From NCBI RefSeq assembly GCF_020873875.1, contig NZ_JAHWGU010000009.1, positions 1 through 64,000 on the forward strand: a DNA stretch of 64,000 nucleotides, given 5' to 3'. The stretch is from Actinoplanes sp. DH11. Its GTDB lineage: Bacteria > Actinomycetota > Actinomycetes > Mycobacteriales > Micromonosporaceae. The number at the start of each line of letters is the position of its first letter. Position 1 is the stretch's first letter. The notes beneath the pieces were generated by a model. The model made no database searches and had not been told where the DNA came from. It worked only from the letters and a program-made list of their open reading frames with translations. This document shows, piece by piece, positions 41,744-50,113 of the stretch. The translations under genes were made by a program, and so were the position numbers.

Positions 41744-41945
41744 GATCCATAAGGGTAGACGCTCGGTTGAAGCGGAGGTGCGAGCCGGCCGGGGCGCCGA
41801 AGGGTGCTCCTTCAGGCCGCCGAGGGTGGCTTCGGCAGGCACCTCGATGCCACCGTGGAAGCTGCGGTCCTGACCATCCCACTACGATTCGCGGCGCGAG
41901 AAGCGGGAGCCGGTTCACCCGCATGCGATGTCACGGAGTGGAGAC

Positions 41946-42160
41946 TCAGCGGGCGACCAGTTCGCGGCGGCGGACCTGTGCGATCAGCGGGGAGATCAGG
42001 TAGGCGCCGCCCAGTGCCGTTGTCACCACTCGCACCGGCAACGCCACCGACGCGAGCAGTACCTGCGCGATCAGATCAGCCCCAGGGAGCAGGACCGCGC
42101 CGGTCAGGGCGGCCGGCACCACCGGGATGCCGGGTCGGCCGGCGGCGACGACGCGGGGCA
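41946..42160 (-). pseudogene. C-terminal fragment of a FecCD-type iron ABC permease
   Basis: Reading the minus strand back from the stop at 41946 gives LTGAVLLPGADLIAQVLLAS, LPVRVVTTALGGAYLISPLI and a basic tail. This matches the last helices of siderophore (FecCD) permeases, with the usual G-A-D-L-x-A and P-V-x-V-V-T patterns. Nothing upstream of about 42160 continues the family, so only the 3' quarter survives. Confidence 0.65.
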
Positions 42161-42195
42161 GGCACCATTCGAGGACGACGACGGACAGGCCGCCG

Positions 42196-42320
42196 CGCGC
42201 GGGCGTTGCTGCGGGATCCGGCGGATGCGACGAGCCTGGCCGAGTGGGCGGCGCGGCTGCACATCAGCAGCAAGACGTTGCATCGGGACTTCGCCCGGGA
42301 GTACGGCTGCACTCCCGGCG
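42196..42320 (+). pseudogene. Fragment of an AraC-family regulator (HTH only)
   Basis: The + strand encodes ALLRDPADATSLAEWAARLH, then ISSKTLHRDFAREYGCTPGD: the first HTH of an AraC/XylS DNA-binding domain. The N-terminal ligand domain and the second HTH are missing. It directly abuts the FecCD fragment, in the opposite direction. Confidence 0.65.
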
Positions 42321-42324
42321 ACCG

Positions 42325-43896
42325 CTACCGGCGGACGACAGCGGTCGGTGGCGTACGCCCGCCGCGGTGACCAGGGGCCTCGCACTTGGCGGCCTTCTGC
42401 GCGTACATCGCCAGGTCCGCCTCGTGCAGCAGAGCGTCACCGGTCTGCCCGTCCCGGCCCAGCGCGATGCCGATGCTCGCCCCGACCCGGAGCTCCTGAC
42501 CGAGAACGGTCATCGGCAGCTCGATCGCGGCGGCCAGGTCCGCCGCCCGGGCCCGGGCCTCGTCGCCGGTGAGCGCGGCTCGGCTCAGCAGCGCGAACTC
42601 ATCACCGCCGAGGCGGGCCAGCACATCGTCCGCCCCGGCGCCCGCCCGCAGCCGCACCGCCACCGCGACGAGCACGGTGTCACCGGCGGCATGGCCGTAC
42701 GTGTCATTGACCGGCTTGAAACCGTCCAGATCGATCAGCAGCACCGCGCCCGCGCCGCGGTGTTCCGCCAGGTGGCGCTGGAACAGCGCCCGGTTCGCGA
42801 GCCCGGTCAGCGCGTCGTGGAACGCCAGGTGCTCCAGCTCCGACGCCAGCCGGTCCCGTTCGGCGAGCGACCCGTGCAACTCGGCCACCTTCGCGTCGAG
42901 CAGCTCCAGCAGGCGGGCGTTGTCCGCGAACGCGGTCCACTGCCGCACCACCACCAGCGCCGAACTCACCGCCGAACCCGCCACCACGATCCACGTCGCC
43001 GGCTGCCAGCCGGTCACCGCGAGCACCCCGATCAACATCACGAAGGTGCCGACGACGGCGGCATAGGGCAGCAGACTGTACGGGCGGCGTTGCGGCCGTG
43101 ACCGTTCCCGCCCACCCGAGCGGAGCTGCAGGTATTGCACCCGGGTCCCCGCGGCCAGCGCCGCCACGGCGACGACCGTGGCGGCCTGCTGCCAGGAGAC
43201 GTGCCCGTGGGTGATCAGCAGCGGCCGGAACCCGGTGGCAGCGCCCTCGATCCCGGCGGCCAGCGACAGCAGCGCCCCGGCCAGCGGGCGGAACGGCTTG
43301 ACCGGCATCAGCAGTAGCTTGACCAGCGCGAACACCGCCACCATGTAGATGGCCGGCCCGAACAGCAGCGAGATCACCCGACCGGCCCCGGCGACGCCTG
43401 CCGCGCCCGCCGTCACCGTGAAGTAGCAGCCCAGCGTCGCCGCGAACGCCAGCACCGTGGCCGCGTCCAGCAGGAACCGTCCCCGCTCGGCGCGGGTGGC
43501 GAACCCCAGCGGCATGGTGAGCAGGGCGAGCACCATGCAGAGCGAACCGAGGAAGATACCGGCGCTGTACACCGGCCCGCCGATCGCCGAGTCCATGCTC
43601 GCCGGGGCGCGCAGGTAGACGACGAACTGCCAGACGTCACTGAGTAGGAAGATCGCCCCGGCGAGGCCCACCGCACCCCACATCCGCCGGTCATCGGCGT
43701 CGGCCTGCGGGTTGCGCCACGTCCAGAAGCCGTTGACCGCCGTCACCCCGGCGAGCACGACCAGCACCGGCCAGGCCACCGCGCCCACGACCCGCCCGCC
43801 GGTGTCCACGACCGCGGTCACCACCATCGCCGGCACCAGCAGGCAGAGCGCGAGCAGCACAGGGTCACGACGCAGCGGCGACGGCACAGGTGTCAC
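42325..43896 (-). CDS. Membrane diguanylate cyclase (GGDEF)
   Basis: 523 residues. The N-terminal 310 or so hold about ten membrane helices: LLALCLLVPAMVVTAVV, AWPVLVVLAGVTAVNGF, AVGLAGAIFLLSDVWQFVV and others. A short coiled segment (ARLLELLDAKVAELHGSLAERDRLASELEHL) links to a GGDEF domain with HDALTGLANRALFQRHL, LLIDLDGFKPVNDTYGHAAGD and the intact signature RLGGDEFALL. It should make cyclic di-GMP from GTP in response to a membrane signal. The last 20 residues (after MYAQKAAKCEA) are atypical and end against the AraC relic, so the 3' end may have been altered. Confidence 0.93.
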   Translation of the reverse strand: MTPVPSPLRRDPVLLALCLLVPAMVVTAVVDTGGRVVGAVAWPVLVVLAGVTAVNGFWTWRNPQADADDRRMWGAVGLAGAIFLLSDVWQFVVYLRAPASMDSAIGGPVYSAGIFLGSLCMVLALLTMPLGFATRAERGRFLLDAATVLAFAATLGCYFTVTAGAAGVAGAGRVISLLFGPAIYMVAVFALVKLLLMPVKPFRPLAGALLSLAAGIEGAATGFRPLLITHGHVSWQQAATVVAVAALAAGTRVQYLQLRSGGRERSRPQRRPYSLLPYAAVVGTFVMLIGVLAVTGWQPATWIVVAGSAVSSALVVVRQWTAFADNARLLELLDAKVAELHGSLAERDRLASELEHLAFHDALTGLANRALFQRHLAEHRGAGAVLLIDLDGFKPVNDTYGHAAGDTVLVAVAVRLRAGAGADDVLARLGGDEFALLSRAALTGDEARARAADLAAAIELPMTVLGQELRVGASIGIALGRDGQTGDALLHEADLAMYAQKAAKCEAPGHRGGRTPPTAVVRR

Positions 43897-43950
43897 AGCG
43901 TGTCTATCGGCCCGCCCCGGTGGCCCATGAGGGTCTTGGCCACGCGAGCG

Positions 43951-44469
43951 TCAGCTCGCGCCGGCGCAACCCGCGCGCCTGCTCGCGGTCCACGGCGTGC
44001 CGTCGAGGGCTACCGGTGAGACGTGCCGGACCTGCTCGTCGGCCGTCTCCGCGGTGACGGAAGCGGCGAGGGTGGGGGGCTGGTTGGCGTCGCAGTACCA
44101 CTCGATGACCACGTCGACGGGCAGGGCCGTGCCCGGCGCGATCTGGCGTTCCCTCTCGGCGCTGCGTACGGTGACGCCCGGCTGGTCGACGCGGACGGCG
44201 ACCACGTTCACCGGTTGCGGGCCGGCGCTGACGACCGTCACCTGGGACTCGACGGTCACCCGCCGCTGCTCGCTGCGGACCGCCGTCGCGTCGGAGGCCG
44301 CGAAGAGCAGCACCGACACCGCTGAGTTTCCGGCCTGGTCCGCCTTCTCCGGTACTGAGCCGGCCGGTCCAGATCGATCACTGCCTGCACCTCCTGGCGA
44401 CACCCGGCCGCAGCCTGCGGCCCGGCGGCCGGCACTGGTGGCCGTCGCGCACGGGCGCAGCGTACCCAT
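43951..44469 (-). CDS. Hypothetical protein with possible single membrane segment
   Basis: About 172 residues. A Gly/Ser/Arg-rich start precedes a short hydrophobic segment (AVSVLLFAASDATA), then a beta-rich domain: RVTVESQVTVVSAGPQPVNVVAVRVDQPG, PVDVVIEWYCDANQPPTLAASVTAE, ending TASRRAGCAGAS. Two Cys (EWYC, AGC) could pair outside the cell. The start is uncertain: ATG 44469 is used, with a TTG slightly upstream. It is not recognised. Confidence 0.55.
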   Translation of the reverse strand: MGTLRPCATATSAGRRAAGCGRVSPGGAGSDRSGPAGSVPEKADQAGNSAVSVLLFAASDATAVRSEQRRVTVESQVTVVSAGPQPVNVVAVRVDQPGVTVRSAERERQIAPGTALPVDVVIEWYCDANQPPTLAASVTAETADEQVRHVSPVALDGTPWTASRRAGCAGAS

Positions 44470-44490
44470 CGACGTCAATTCTTGCCGCTG

Positions 44491-44886
44491 TCAGGCCGAA
44501 GCCGTGGAGGTGCTGGAGTCCCGTCCCGGCGCTCGCATCGGCCGGTAGGCGGTGCCGTTCTGTGGATCCCAGATGGTCAGCCCGTACTCGATCGCCAGCT
44601 CATGGATCGCCTGCAGGGCTGGATCGCTGCGCTCGCTGTAGCTGAGCAGCATGAACACGTGGTCGATGCCGATATCCAGCGGTGTGCTCATCCATGGGTT
44701 CTTCGACGGGTCCGTGATGGGCGGGTGGTCCGGGAACTGCGCCCGCAGCCGCTCGTAGAACCCGGCGATCCGGTTGTCGAGGTCGCCTTCGACATGGTCG
44801 TCAGCGTGGCAGCGATCGACCATCGCGAGGACGTCGGACACGTCGGTCCACCCGTCGATCGCCAGGACACCGAGACCAAGACTCAC
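44491..44886 (-). CDS. Hypothetical protein (131 aa)
   Basis: 131 residues, acidic: LGLGVLAIDGWTDVSDVLAMVDRCHADDHVEGDLDNRIAGFYERLRAQFPDHPPI, SKNPWMSTPLDIGIDHVFMLLSYSERSDPALQAIHELAIEYGLTIWDPQNG. The last block (an IxxLAxxYGLxxWDPQ pattern) is common in small actinobacterial proteins linked to polymorphic-toxin loci. GTG 44886 has a strong GGGAGGGG ribosome site. Possibly an immunity-type protein; unproven. Confidence 0.75.
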   Translation of the reverse strand: MSLGLGVLAIDGWTDVSDVLAMVDRCHADDHVEGDLDNRIAGFYERLRAQFPDHPPITDPSKNPWMSTPLDIGIDHVFMLLSYSERSDPALQAIHELAIEYGLTIWDPQNGTAYRPMRAPGRDSSTSTASA

Positions 44887-44942
44887 CTGGACCCCTCCCC
44901 GAAGCTGTTCAACGGCGGTATCCCATCACACCGCGTCCGTGG

Positions 44943-45770
44943 TCACGGGAAGAGGTACAGCTCGGGGGAGAGTGCCAGCTGGACGGCCTGCTCCGCGGAG
45001 AGTACGGGCATCGGCCGGGTCGCCACCGGGGGACCGTCGCCGACCGCCTTCCGGTCGGTGTTCGACGCCTGCACGGAGATTTCGCTGTGACCGCGGTAGA
45101 CCCGGACGACGAAGTTTCGCGGTTCCGTCGCCGACAGGCTGTCGTCCTCGGTGCTCAGCAGCACGATCTCCCGGTTCGGTCCGGTCCGGACGGAACAGGG
45201 AAACCACTCGGAGCGCCGGCAGTCGTCCGCGGCTTTGGCGCCGAGCGACCGGTCCACCACCCCGACCGAGACGGACAGGTCACCGGTTCCGGCCGCGTCC
45301 CGGATCAGGGCCATGGCGTCCACCCGGTTGCCGATCGGGGGTTCGCCGCCGAGGCTGAACCCGGCCAAGGGCGCGGCCTCCACGCCCGGGGCCTGCGCGT
45401 ACTCGGCGGCCGGCAGGAGCCGTGGCACCTCTGTGGTGAGGTGGCAGGTCACGCTGGTGGCGGCCCACTCCACCAGTTCCGGCGGGAGCGCCCGGTCGGC
45501 GGCGACAGTCCCGGCGGGGCGTGACCCGGGCGGGCTCGGGCACGGGCTCGCGGCCGCGAAGTTCGGGCCGAGAAGGCCGGTGCCGGTCACCACGGCCGCT
45601 CCCGCGCCGGCCAGCGCCACCGCCAGTCCTGCCCCGCCGACGCCGGCCAGCCGCCGGGTCCGGCGCGACCGGCGTCCGGCCGTGAGCATCGCATCGGCGG
45701 TCAATCCCATCGCCGGCTCGCCGTCAGTGACGTACTCCTGGAGGGCGTGCCGTACGTCCGTCTCCTGCAT
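44943..45770 (-). CDS. Probable membrane regulator of the SigE-family sigma factor
   Basis: 275 residues. A short cytoplasmic N-terminus (QETDVRHALQEYVTDGEP) with basic RRSRRTRR precedes one membrane helix (LAGVGGAGLAVALAGAGAAVVTG) and an outside domain with four or five Cys (SPCPSPPG, VTCHLTT, DDCRRSEWFPC). The start lies three bases after the sigma-factor stop, with its AAGGAG ribosome site overlapping that stop, so the two are coupled. This is the usual position of the membrane partner of SigE-family sigma factors. A classical anti-sigma zinc motif is absent. Confidence 0.8.
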   Translation of the reverse strand: MQETDVRHALQEYVTDGEPAMGLTADAMLTAGRRSRRTRRLAGVGGAGLAVALAGAGAAVVTGTGLLGPNFAAASPCPSPPGSRPAGTVAADRALPPELVEWAATSVTCHLTTEVPRLLPAAEYAQAPGVEAAPLAGFSLGGEPPIGNRVDAMALIRDAAGTGDLSVSVGVVDRSLGAKAADDCRRSEWFPCSVRTGPNREIVLLSTEDDSLSATEPRNFVVRVYRGHSEISVQASNTDRKAVGDGPPVATRPMPVLSAEQAVQLALSPELYLFP

Positions 45771-45773
45771 CGC

Positions 45774-46268
45774 CTACTCCTTGGTGAGCGTGGTGGCGCG
45801 GAACACGCCACGCATGGATTGGACGGCTCGTGCGGTCTGGCTCTTCACCGTGCCCTCGGTGACCCCGAGAATGGCGGCCACCTCGGCCACCGGCAGATCC
45901 TCCAGGTACCGCAGCACCACCGCGGCTCGCTGCCGCGGTGCCAGAGCGGCGAGCGCGCGGCGCAACTCCAGTCCCGCGGTGGGGTCGGCGCCGGTCGCTG
46001 CCCGCTCGGGCGGGTCGGCCATCAGGGACTCACGCCGCCGGGCCCGCCGATGTGTCAGGAACGCGTTGACCACCATCTGCCGGGCGTAGGCGTCCACCGA
46101 TTCGTCGCGGAGGCGAGGCCAGCGCCGGTACAACCGGACGAAAGTGAGCTGCACCAGATCCTCGGCCGTGTGCCAGTCACCGCACAGCGAATAGGCGAGT
46201 CGGCGCAGCGGTTGCGCTCGTACGCAGAAGTATTCGACGAACTGGTCTTCCCAGTCTGCTCGGACCAC
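45774..46268 (-). CDS. SigE-family RNA polymerase sigma-70 factor
   Basis: 164 residues. Region 2: WEDQFVEYFCVRAQPLRRLAYSLCGDWHTAEDLVQLTFVRLYRRWPRL and YARQMVVNAFLTHRRARRRE. Region 4: LAALAPRQRAAVVLRYLEDLPVAEVAAILGVTEGTVKSQTARAV. This is the short SigE/Streptomyces-type ECF pattern. GTG 46268 is chosen because AAAGGGGG sits at the right distance; the longer open frame upstream has poor codon use. It is co-transcribed with its membrane partner. The 217-base region to the divergent DUF3472 gene holds both promoters. Confidence 0.9.
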   Translation of the reverse strand: MVRADWEDQFVEYFCVRAQPLRRLAYSLCGDWHTAEDLVQLTFVRLYRRWPRLRDESVDAYARQMVVNAFLTHRRARRRESLMADPPERAATGADPTAGLELRRALAALAPRQRAAVVLRYLEDLPVAEVAAILGVTEGTVKSQTARAVQSMRGVFRATTLTKE

Positions 46269-46485
46269 CACGCCCCCTTTCCGTCGGCCACCCGTACTAC
46301 TCCTCAGCAGGCGGAAAGGTTGCATCCACCGGCGGAAATAATTGGCGTCGGCCACCTTTGAGGTAATCCGCCCGGCCCGGACTGCCCGCCATTGCGGCGA
46401 ATGGTCCGCTGTGCCGTTGTGGTCTTGATTGGTCCTCGAACAGGCTGATCGCGTCACCGGAACGCCTCACACCTGGGAGATCGCG

Positions 46486-47265
46486 ATGAGAAAAATCGGC
46501 ATCGGCATCGTCGCCGGCCTCCTCACGGCGGGGGCCGCGCTGAGCGGTTCACCGACGGCTGCGAGCGCCGCACCCCAGCATCAGAACGCCCACCTGTACG
46601 CGTACTGGAACTTCCACGGCCGCACCGGGTTCTGGAACGTCGACCAGCAGGTGCGGGTCGCGAAGAAGGCGCCCGCCAGTTACTGGGCCATGAACTTCGG
46701 GTTCACCGCCACCCCGAACGAGGGCGGGTACATGGGGTTGCAGACCAACGGCCGGCGATTCAACGGGACATCCGGCGACACCGCGATCTTCTCGCTGTGG
46801 AACGCGACAGCCACCCGGGGGCCGAACTGCGGCCGGTTCGGTGGTGAGGGCACCGGCATGAGCTGCCGGGTCGGGTTCACCATCAACACCGGGACCTACT
46901 ACCGGTACCGGGTGTGGCGTCTCGATGCCGACTCGCGCGGCCAGTGGTGGGGTGCCTGGATCGCGAACCCGGTCACCGGCAAGGACACGCCGATCGGGCA
47001 GATCCGGGTGCCGCGGAACAAGCGGCTGATGACCACGCCGATGAACTTCAGCGAATACTTCGGGCCGGCCAGGACCTGCAACACGGTGCCGGTGTCGAAG
47101 GCCTACTTCACGCAGCCGGCGGCGAACTCGCGCGGCGGAGGCTCGTACGAGCACGGCTCGGTCTTCGCCTCGTCGCACCGAGGTCAGTGCACCGGTGGCT
47201 CGGTGCGGGTGGTCCGGGTCGGTTCCACCAAGGCCGCCGCGATCACCATGGGTGGCCGCCGGTAG
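46486..47265 (+). CDS. Secreted DUF3472-domain protein
   Basis: 259 residues. The signal peptide RKIGIGIVAGLLTAGAALSG ends near TAASAAP. The mature domain has AHLYAYWNFHGRTGFWNVDQQVRV, MNFGFTATPNEGGYMGLQTNG, AIFSLWNA and YRYRVWRL, as in DUF3472. This domain is common on actinobacterial exported proteins and sits beside sugar-binding modules in others; ligand unknown. ATG 46486 with GGGAGAT upstream is the start. It is divergent from the SigE-family sigma factor, which may control it. Confidence 0.88.
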   Translation: MRKIGIGIVAGLLTAGAALSGSPTAASAAPQHQNAHLYAYWNFHGRTGFWNVDQQVRVAKKAPASYWAMNFGFTATPNEGGYMGLQTNGRRFNGTSGDTAIFSLWNATATRGPNCGRFGGEGTGMSCRVGFTINTGTYYRYRVWRLDADSRGQWWGAWIANPVTGKDTPIGQIRVPRNKRLMTTPMNFSEYFGPARTCNTVPVSKAYFTQPAANSRGGGSYEHGSVFASSHRGQCTGGSVRVVRVGSTKAAAITMGGRR

Positions 47266-47279
47266 CGCTGGTGATCAGA

Positions 47280-47332
47280 GAACGACGTACCCGGCCCGTC
47301 GGCACGTCACGACGGTGCCGGGTGCGTCGTTC
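47280..47332. terminator. Large bidirectional terminator hairpin
   Basis: GAACGACGTACCCGGC (47280-47295) pairs with GCCGGGTGCGTCGTTC (47117 offset; 47317-47332) with one wobble. CCGTCG/CGACGG extends the stem inward to 22 pairs, with one bulged T and an 8-base loop. It lies between the convergent DUF3472 gene and the 50-residue gene. Confidence 0.85.
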
Positions 47333-47353
47333 GTCAGGTCGTGCACGCCCGGA

Positions 47354-47506
47354 TCAGTAGCGGCGCTTGCTCTGCAGCCGGGTGAAAAGCCCACGCAGCC
47401 GGCGCTGGTTCTCCGGCTTGGCCAGCTGGCGACGGCCCTGGTCGACCAGCCGCCGACCCTGCGGGCCCTGCAGGAACGTACGGACACGGTTGGCGAGAGT
47501 TGTCAT
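47354..47506 (-). CDS. Conserved-looking small basic protein (50 aa)
   Basis: 50 residues: MTTLANRVRTFLQGPQGRRL, then VDQGRRQLAKPENQRRLRGL and FTRLQSKRRY. It is strongly basic and predicted helical. ATG 47506 is preceded by a consensus GAGGAGG ribosome site at ideal spacing, and codon use is typical, so I regard it as real despite its size. It could bind nucleic acid or membranes. The two large overlapping antisense frames here are shadows of it. Confidence 0.75.
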   Translation of the reverse strand: MTTLANRVRTFLQGPQGRRLVDQGRRQLAKPENQRRLRGLFTRLQSKRRY

Positions 47507-47607
47507 GTTGGTGCCTCCTCATCAGCTGTGTCACTGCTTTACCCATTCACCGCGTACGGGAATCCCGCTGTGACTTACCGTGCCCGGGCCGCGCTGTGCG
47601 AAGGTGC

Positions 47608-48429
47608 TCAGCTCTGCATGACCGACAACTGACCGGCGCCCGGCCGGATCAGGTGTTTCGCCAGGTAGACGACGGTGTCCTCGAGCCGGGCCGTCTGGGT
47701 GAGGATCAGGGCGGGCTCGTCGGCGTCGGCACCGAGGGCGGTCGCGCGGGACTCGCCGAGGATGCCGGCGGTGAACCGTACGACGCCGGTGCCGAGCGCG
47801 GGCCCGTACCGCTCGATCAGCAGCGACAGCAGGCTGCCGGTGACCGGGCCGTCGGTCATCCGCGCGGTGACGGCGGCGGTCTGTTCCGGGTCGAGCGCCC
47901 CGGCGGCGGCGAAGTGTTCCTGGCTGAGCGCGATGGGTTCGCCGTCGCGGCGGATCACCGTCTCGAAGAACCAGGAGCCGTCGTCCGGGGCCAGGCCCAG
48001 CTCCTCGATGACGAACGTGGACGTTCTCGGTTGCAGCATCGCCAGGGTGCGGTGCAGTCCGACGATGCTCCCCGGGGTCTCGAGCAGCTGCTCCAGGGGG
48101 CGGATGCGTTCCAGCCCGATCTGCGGCAGGGTGTCGGCGACGAACCGGCCGATGCCGCGTCGCGACACGATGAACCCGTCCTCGTCGAGGAGCATCAGCG
48201 CTTCGCGGACGACGGTACGGCTGACGCCGAGCAACCGGCCCAGGTCGGCTTCGGTGGGCAGCATCGAGCCCGGGGTGAGCCGGCCGGTGCGGATGCCGTC
48301 GAGGATGCGGCTGTGCACCTGCGCCCGCAACGGCATGGTGCGGTCACGCGTCAGTGGCGCGGACAGGAAGGAGAGCCGGTCGGCCACGTCTCTGATCGCT
48401 TCCGTGGGGCGGTGTTCGGTCGTACGCAT
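47608..48429 (-). CDS. GntR/HutC-type transcriptional regulator (UTRA domain)
   Basis: 273 residues. A winged helix MPLRAQVHSRILDGIRTGRLTPGSMLPTEADLGRLLGVSRTVVREALMLLDEDGFIVSRRG is followed by a UTRA-like ligand domain (IEELGLAPDDGSWFFETVIRRDGEPIALSQEHF, ending DTVVYLAKHLIRPG). It probably senses a small molecule carried by the MFS protein encoded 10 bases upstream on the same strand. ATG 48429 is the best start. The MFS promoter contains ATAACAACC repeats that may be its site. Confidence 0.9.
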   Translation of the reverse strand: MRTTEHRPTEAIRDVADRLSFLSAPLTRDRTMPLRAQVHSRILDGIRTGRLTPGSMLPTEADLGRLLGVSRTVVREALMLLDEDGFIVSRRGIGRFVADTLPQIGLERIRPLEQLLETPGSIVGLHRTLAMLQPRTSTFVIEELGLAPDDGSWFFETVIRRDGEPIALSQEHFAAAGALDPEQTAAVTARMTDGPVTGSLLSLLIERYGPALGTGVVRFTAGILGESRATALGADADEPALILTQTARLEDTVVYLAKHLIRPGAGQLSVMQS

Positions 48430-48439
48430 CGTAGGTGCC

Positions 48440-49699
48440 TCAACGCAGGACCAGCTCGCGTGCCTCAACCGGCGCGGCGGGCCGCAGCACCGCGGGCCGC
48501 GCCATGATCGCGCCGGCCGCGGTGAGCACGGAGGCGCCGATCACGGCCGCGGCGGTGCCCGCGTTGTGCCAGTGGTCGGTCATCAGCCCGGCCACGTAGG
48601 TGCCGGCGCCGATCCCGACACTGAACGCGCTGACCACCCACGCGTTCGCCTCGGTCGCCAGCTGCGGCGGCGAGGTGCGTTCGACGACGGTGAAGACCAG
48701 GGTCAGGTACGGCGCCAGGCAGATGCCGCTGACGAAGGCGGCGCTCAGCCAGTAGACCGGCGGGGCCTGCACCCACGCGGTCGGCAGGTACAGCAGCGCG
48801 AGCAGGAACATCGCCGGGCGCACCAGGCGTTCCGGCGGGGTCGCGAACGGATGGCGGGCGACATGCACCGCGCCGGCGAACGCGCCGAGGCCGTTGAGGG
48901 CCAGCCCCCAGCCGGACAGCGCGGACACGCCGGCGTCGGCGGCGTGCGCGGTCGCGGTGATCGCCAGCAGACCGACCGGGACACCGGCCGCGACCTGCGC
49001 GCCGACCAGGGTGCGGATGGCGGCGACCCGCAGCGGCGACCCCCGCTTGCCGGTGTGCGTGGTGACCGGCGCGGCGTGCGCGAGAATGCGGTGCGAGCAG
49101 AACAGCACCGTACCGATGAGACCGAAAACGCCCATCGTGATCAGCGCACCCCGGGCACCGAAGACCGCGATGCTGATGGCACTGGCGAGCGGCCCCAACA
49201 CGAAGATCATTTCCTGTACGGCGGCGTCCGCGCTGAACGCCTGCACCAGCTGCCGGCCCGGCCGCATGATCCGCGGCCAGAGGCTGCGCAGCACCGGCTC
49301 GACCGGCGGCGCCGCGAACCCGGCGATCAGTGCGAAGGCCGCGGCCGCGAATCGCATGCCGGGGGCGGTGAGCGCGATGCCCAGGAACGCGACGCTGGAG
49401 ACGGCCGCGGAGGCGAGCAGCACCCGGCGGGCGTGGCCGGTGCGGTCGATGATCCGGCTCAGCCACGGCTGCCCGACGGTGCCGGCGAGGATGTAGAACG
49501 AGGTCAGCAGCCCGGCGAACGCATAGTCACCGCCGGCGTCGAGCACCACCCGCAGCAGTGCGAGGGAACTCATGGCCTGCGGCATCCGGGAGATCAGCGA
49601 CGACGTGAGAAGCGTCCCCGCCAGCTTCACCTGCCGCGGACTCATCGTCTCCGGTTCGCCCATGGTGCCCTGCATCCCGCGCCCTCGTGTTTCAGTCAT
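48440..49699 (-). CDS. MFS transporter
   Basis: 419 residues with about 12 membrane helices and MFS loops: LSRIIDRTGHARRVLLASAAV (motif A-like), then LRSLWPRIMRPGRQLVQAFSADAAVQEMIFVLGPLASA after helix 4. It is related to efflux pumps of the DHA1 type. Upstream, TATAAC lies about five bases before ATG 49699, so the promoter may be leaderless. It forms an operon with the GntR regulator; the substrate is probably the regulator's ligand. Confidence 0.9.
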   Translation of the reverse strand: MTETRGRGMQGTMGEPETMSPRQVKLAGTLLTSSLISRMPQAMSSLALLRVVLDAGGDYAFAGLLTSFYILAGTVGQPWLSRIIDRTGHARRVLLASAAVSSVAFLGIALTAPGMRFAAAAFALIAGFAAPPVEPVLRSLWPRIMRPGRQLVQAFSADAAVQEMIFVLGPLASAISIAVFGARGALITMGVFGLIGTVLFCSHRILAHAAPVTTHTGKRGSPLRVAAIRTLVGAQVAAGVPVGLLAITATAHAADAGVSALSGWGLALNGLGAFAGAVHVARHPFATPPERLVRPAMFLLALLYLPTAWVQAPPVYWLSAAFVSGICLAPYLTLVFTVVERTSPPQLATEANAWVVSAFSVGIGAGTYVAGLMTDHWHNAGTAAAVIGASVLTAAGAIMARPAVLRPAAPVEARELVLR

Positions 49700-50113
49700 C
49701 GGTTGTTATACACGTGAAGAGTACTTGCCTGTCCGATGCGATGTCGCGGCGGTTTTCGCGTTGCCCATCACCACGGGACAGCCGGGTATCCCTCCTGCTG
49801 GCTGGGTGACCGGTAGCCCGTACTCCGGTGTTTGTCGGCCGCAAGAGGGCAGCCCTGAGCGCTCCGCGCGATGCTGCAGGGGTACGGGTGCGCGCCGAAC
49901 AAGCGGCAGCCAGGAATGCGTTCGTGGACGGCCAGTCGCCGTCCTCGACCGCGCCGATCTTGCTGATGTCGAACGGCTCGTCGTCCTCGCGGCCGTGGCC
50001 GCTGCCGTATTCAGGATCGGCCGGGTTGTAGGAGGCATGCCGGACATCGACCTTGCGTGCCTCACCGCAGGTGCGGGTCGTGGCGATCGCGACGATTTCC
50101 CGTGCCGCCGGGG
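49700..50113 (-). pseudogene. Gap of 414 bases with a possible gene relic
   Basis: The minus strand is open from 50113 to a stop at 49692 without a start codon. Its first 70 codons look genuinely coding (KVDVRHASYNPADPEYGSGH, then GREDDEPFDISKIGAVEDGD and WPSTNAFLAAAC); the rest does not. I read it as the 5'-truncated or decayed remains of a gene of unknown family. No other feature is visible apart from the MFS promoter at the left end. Confidence 0.35.
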
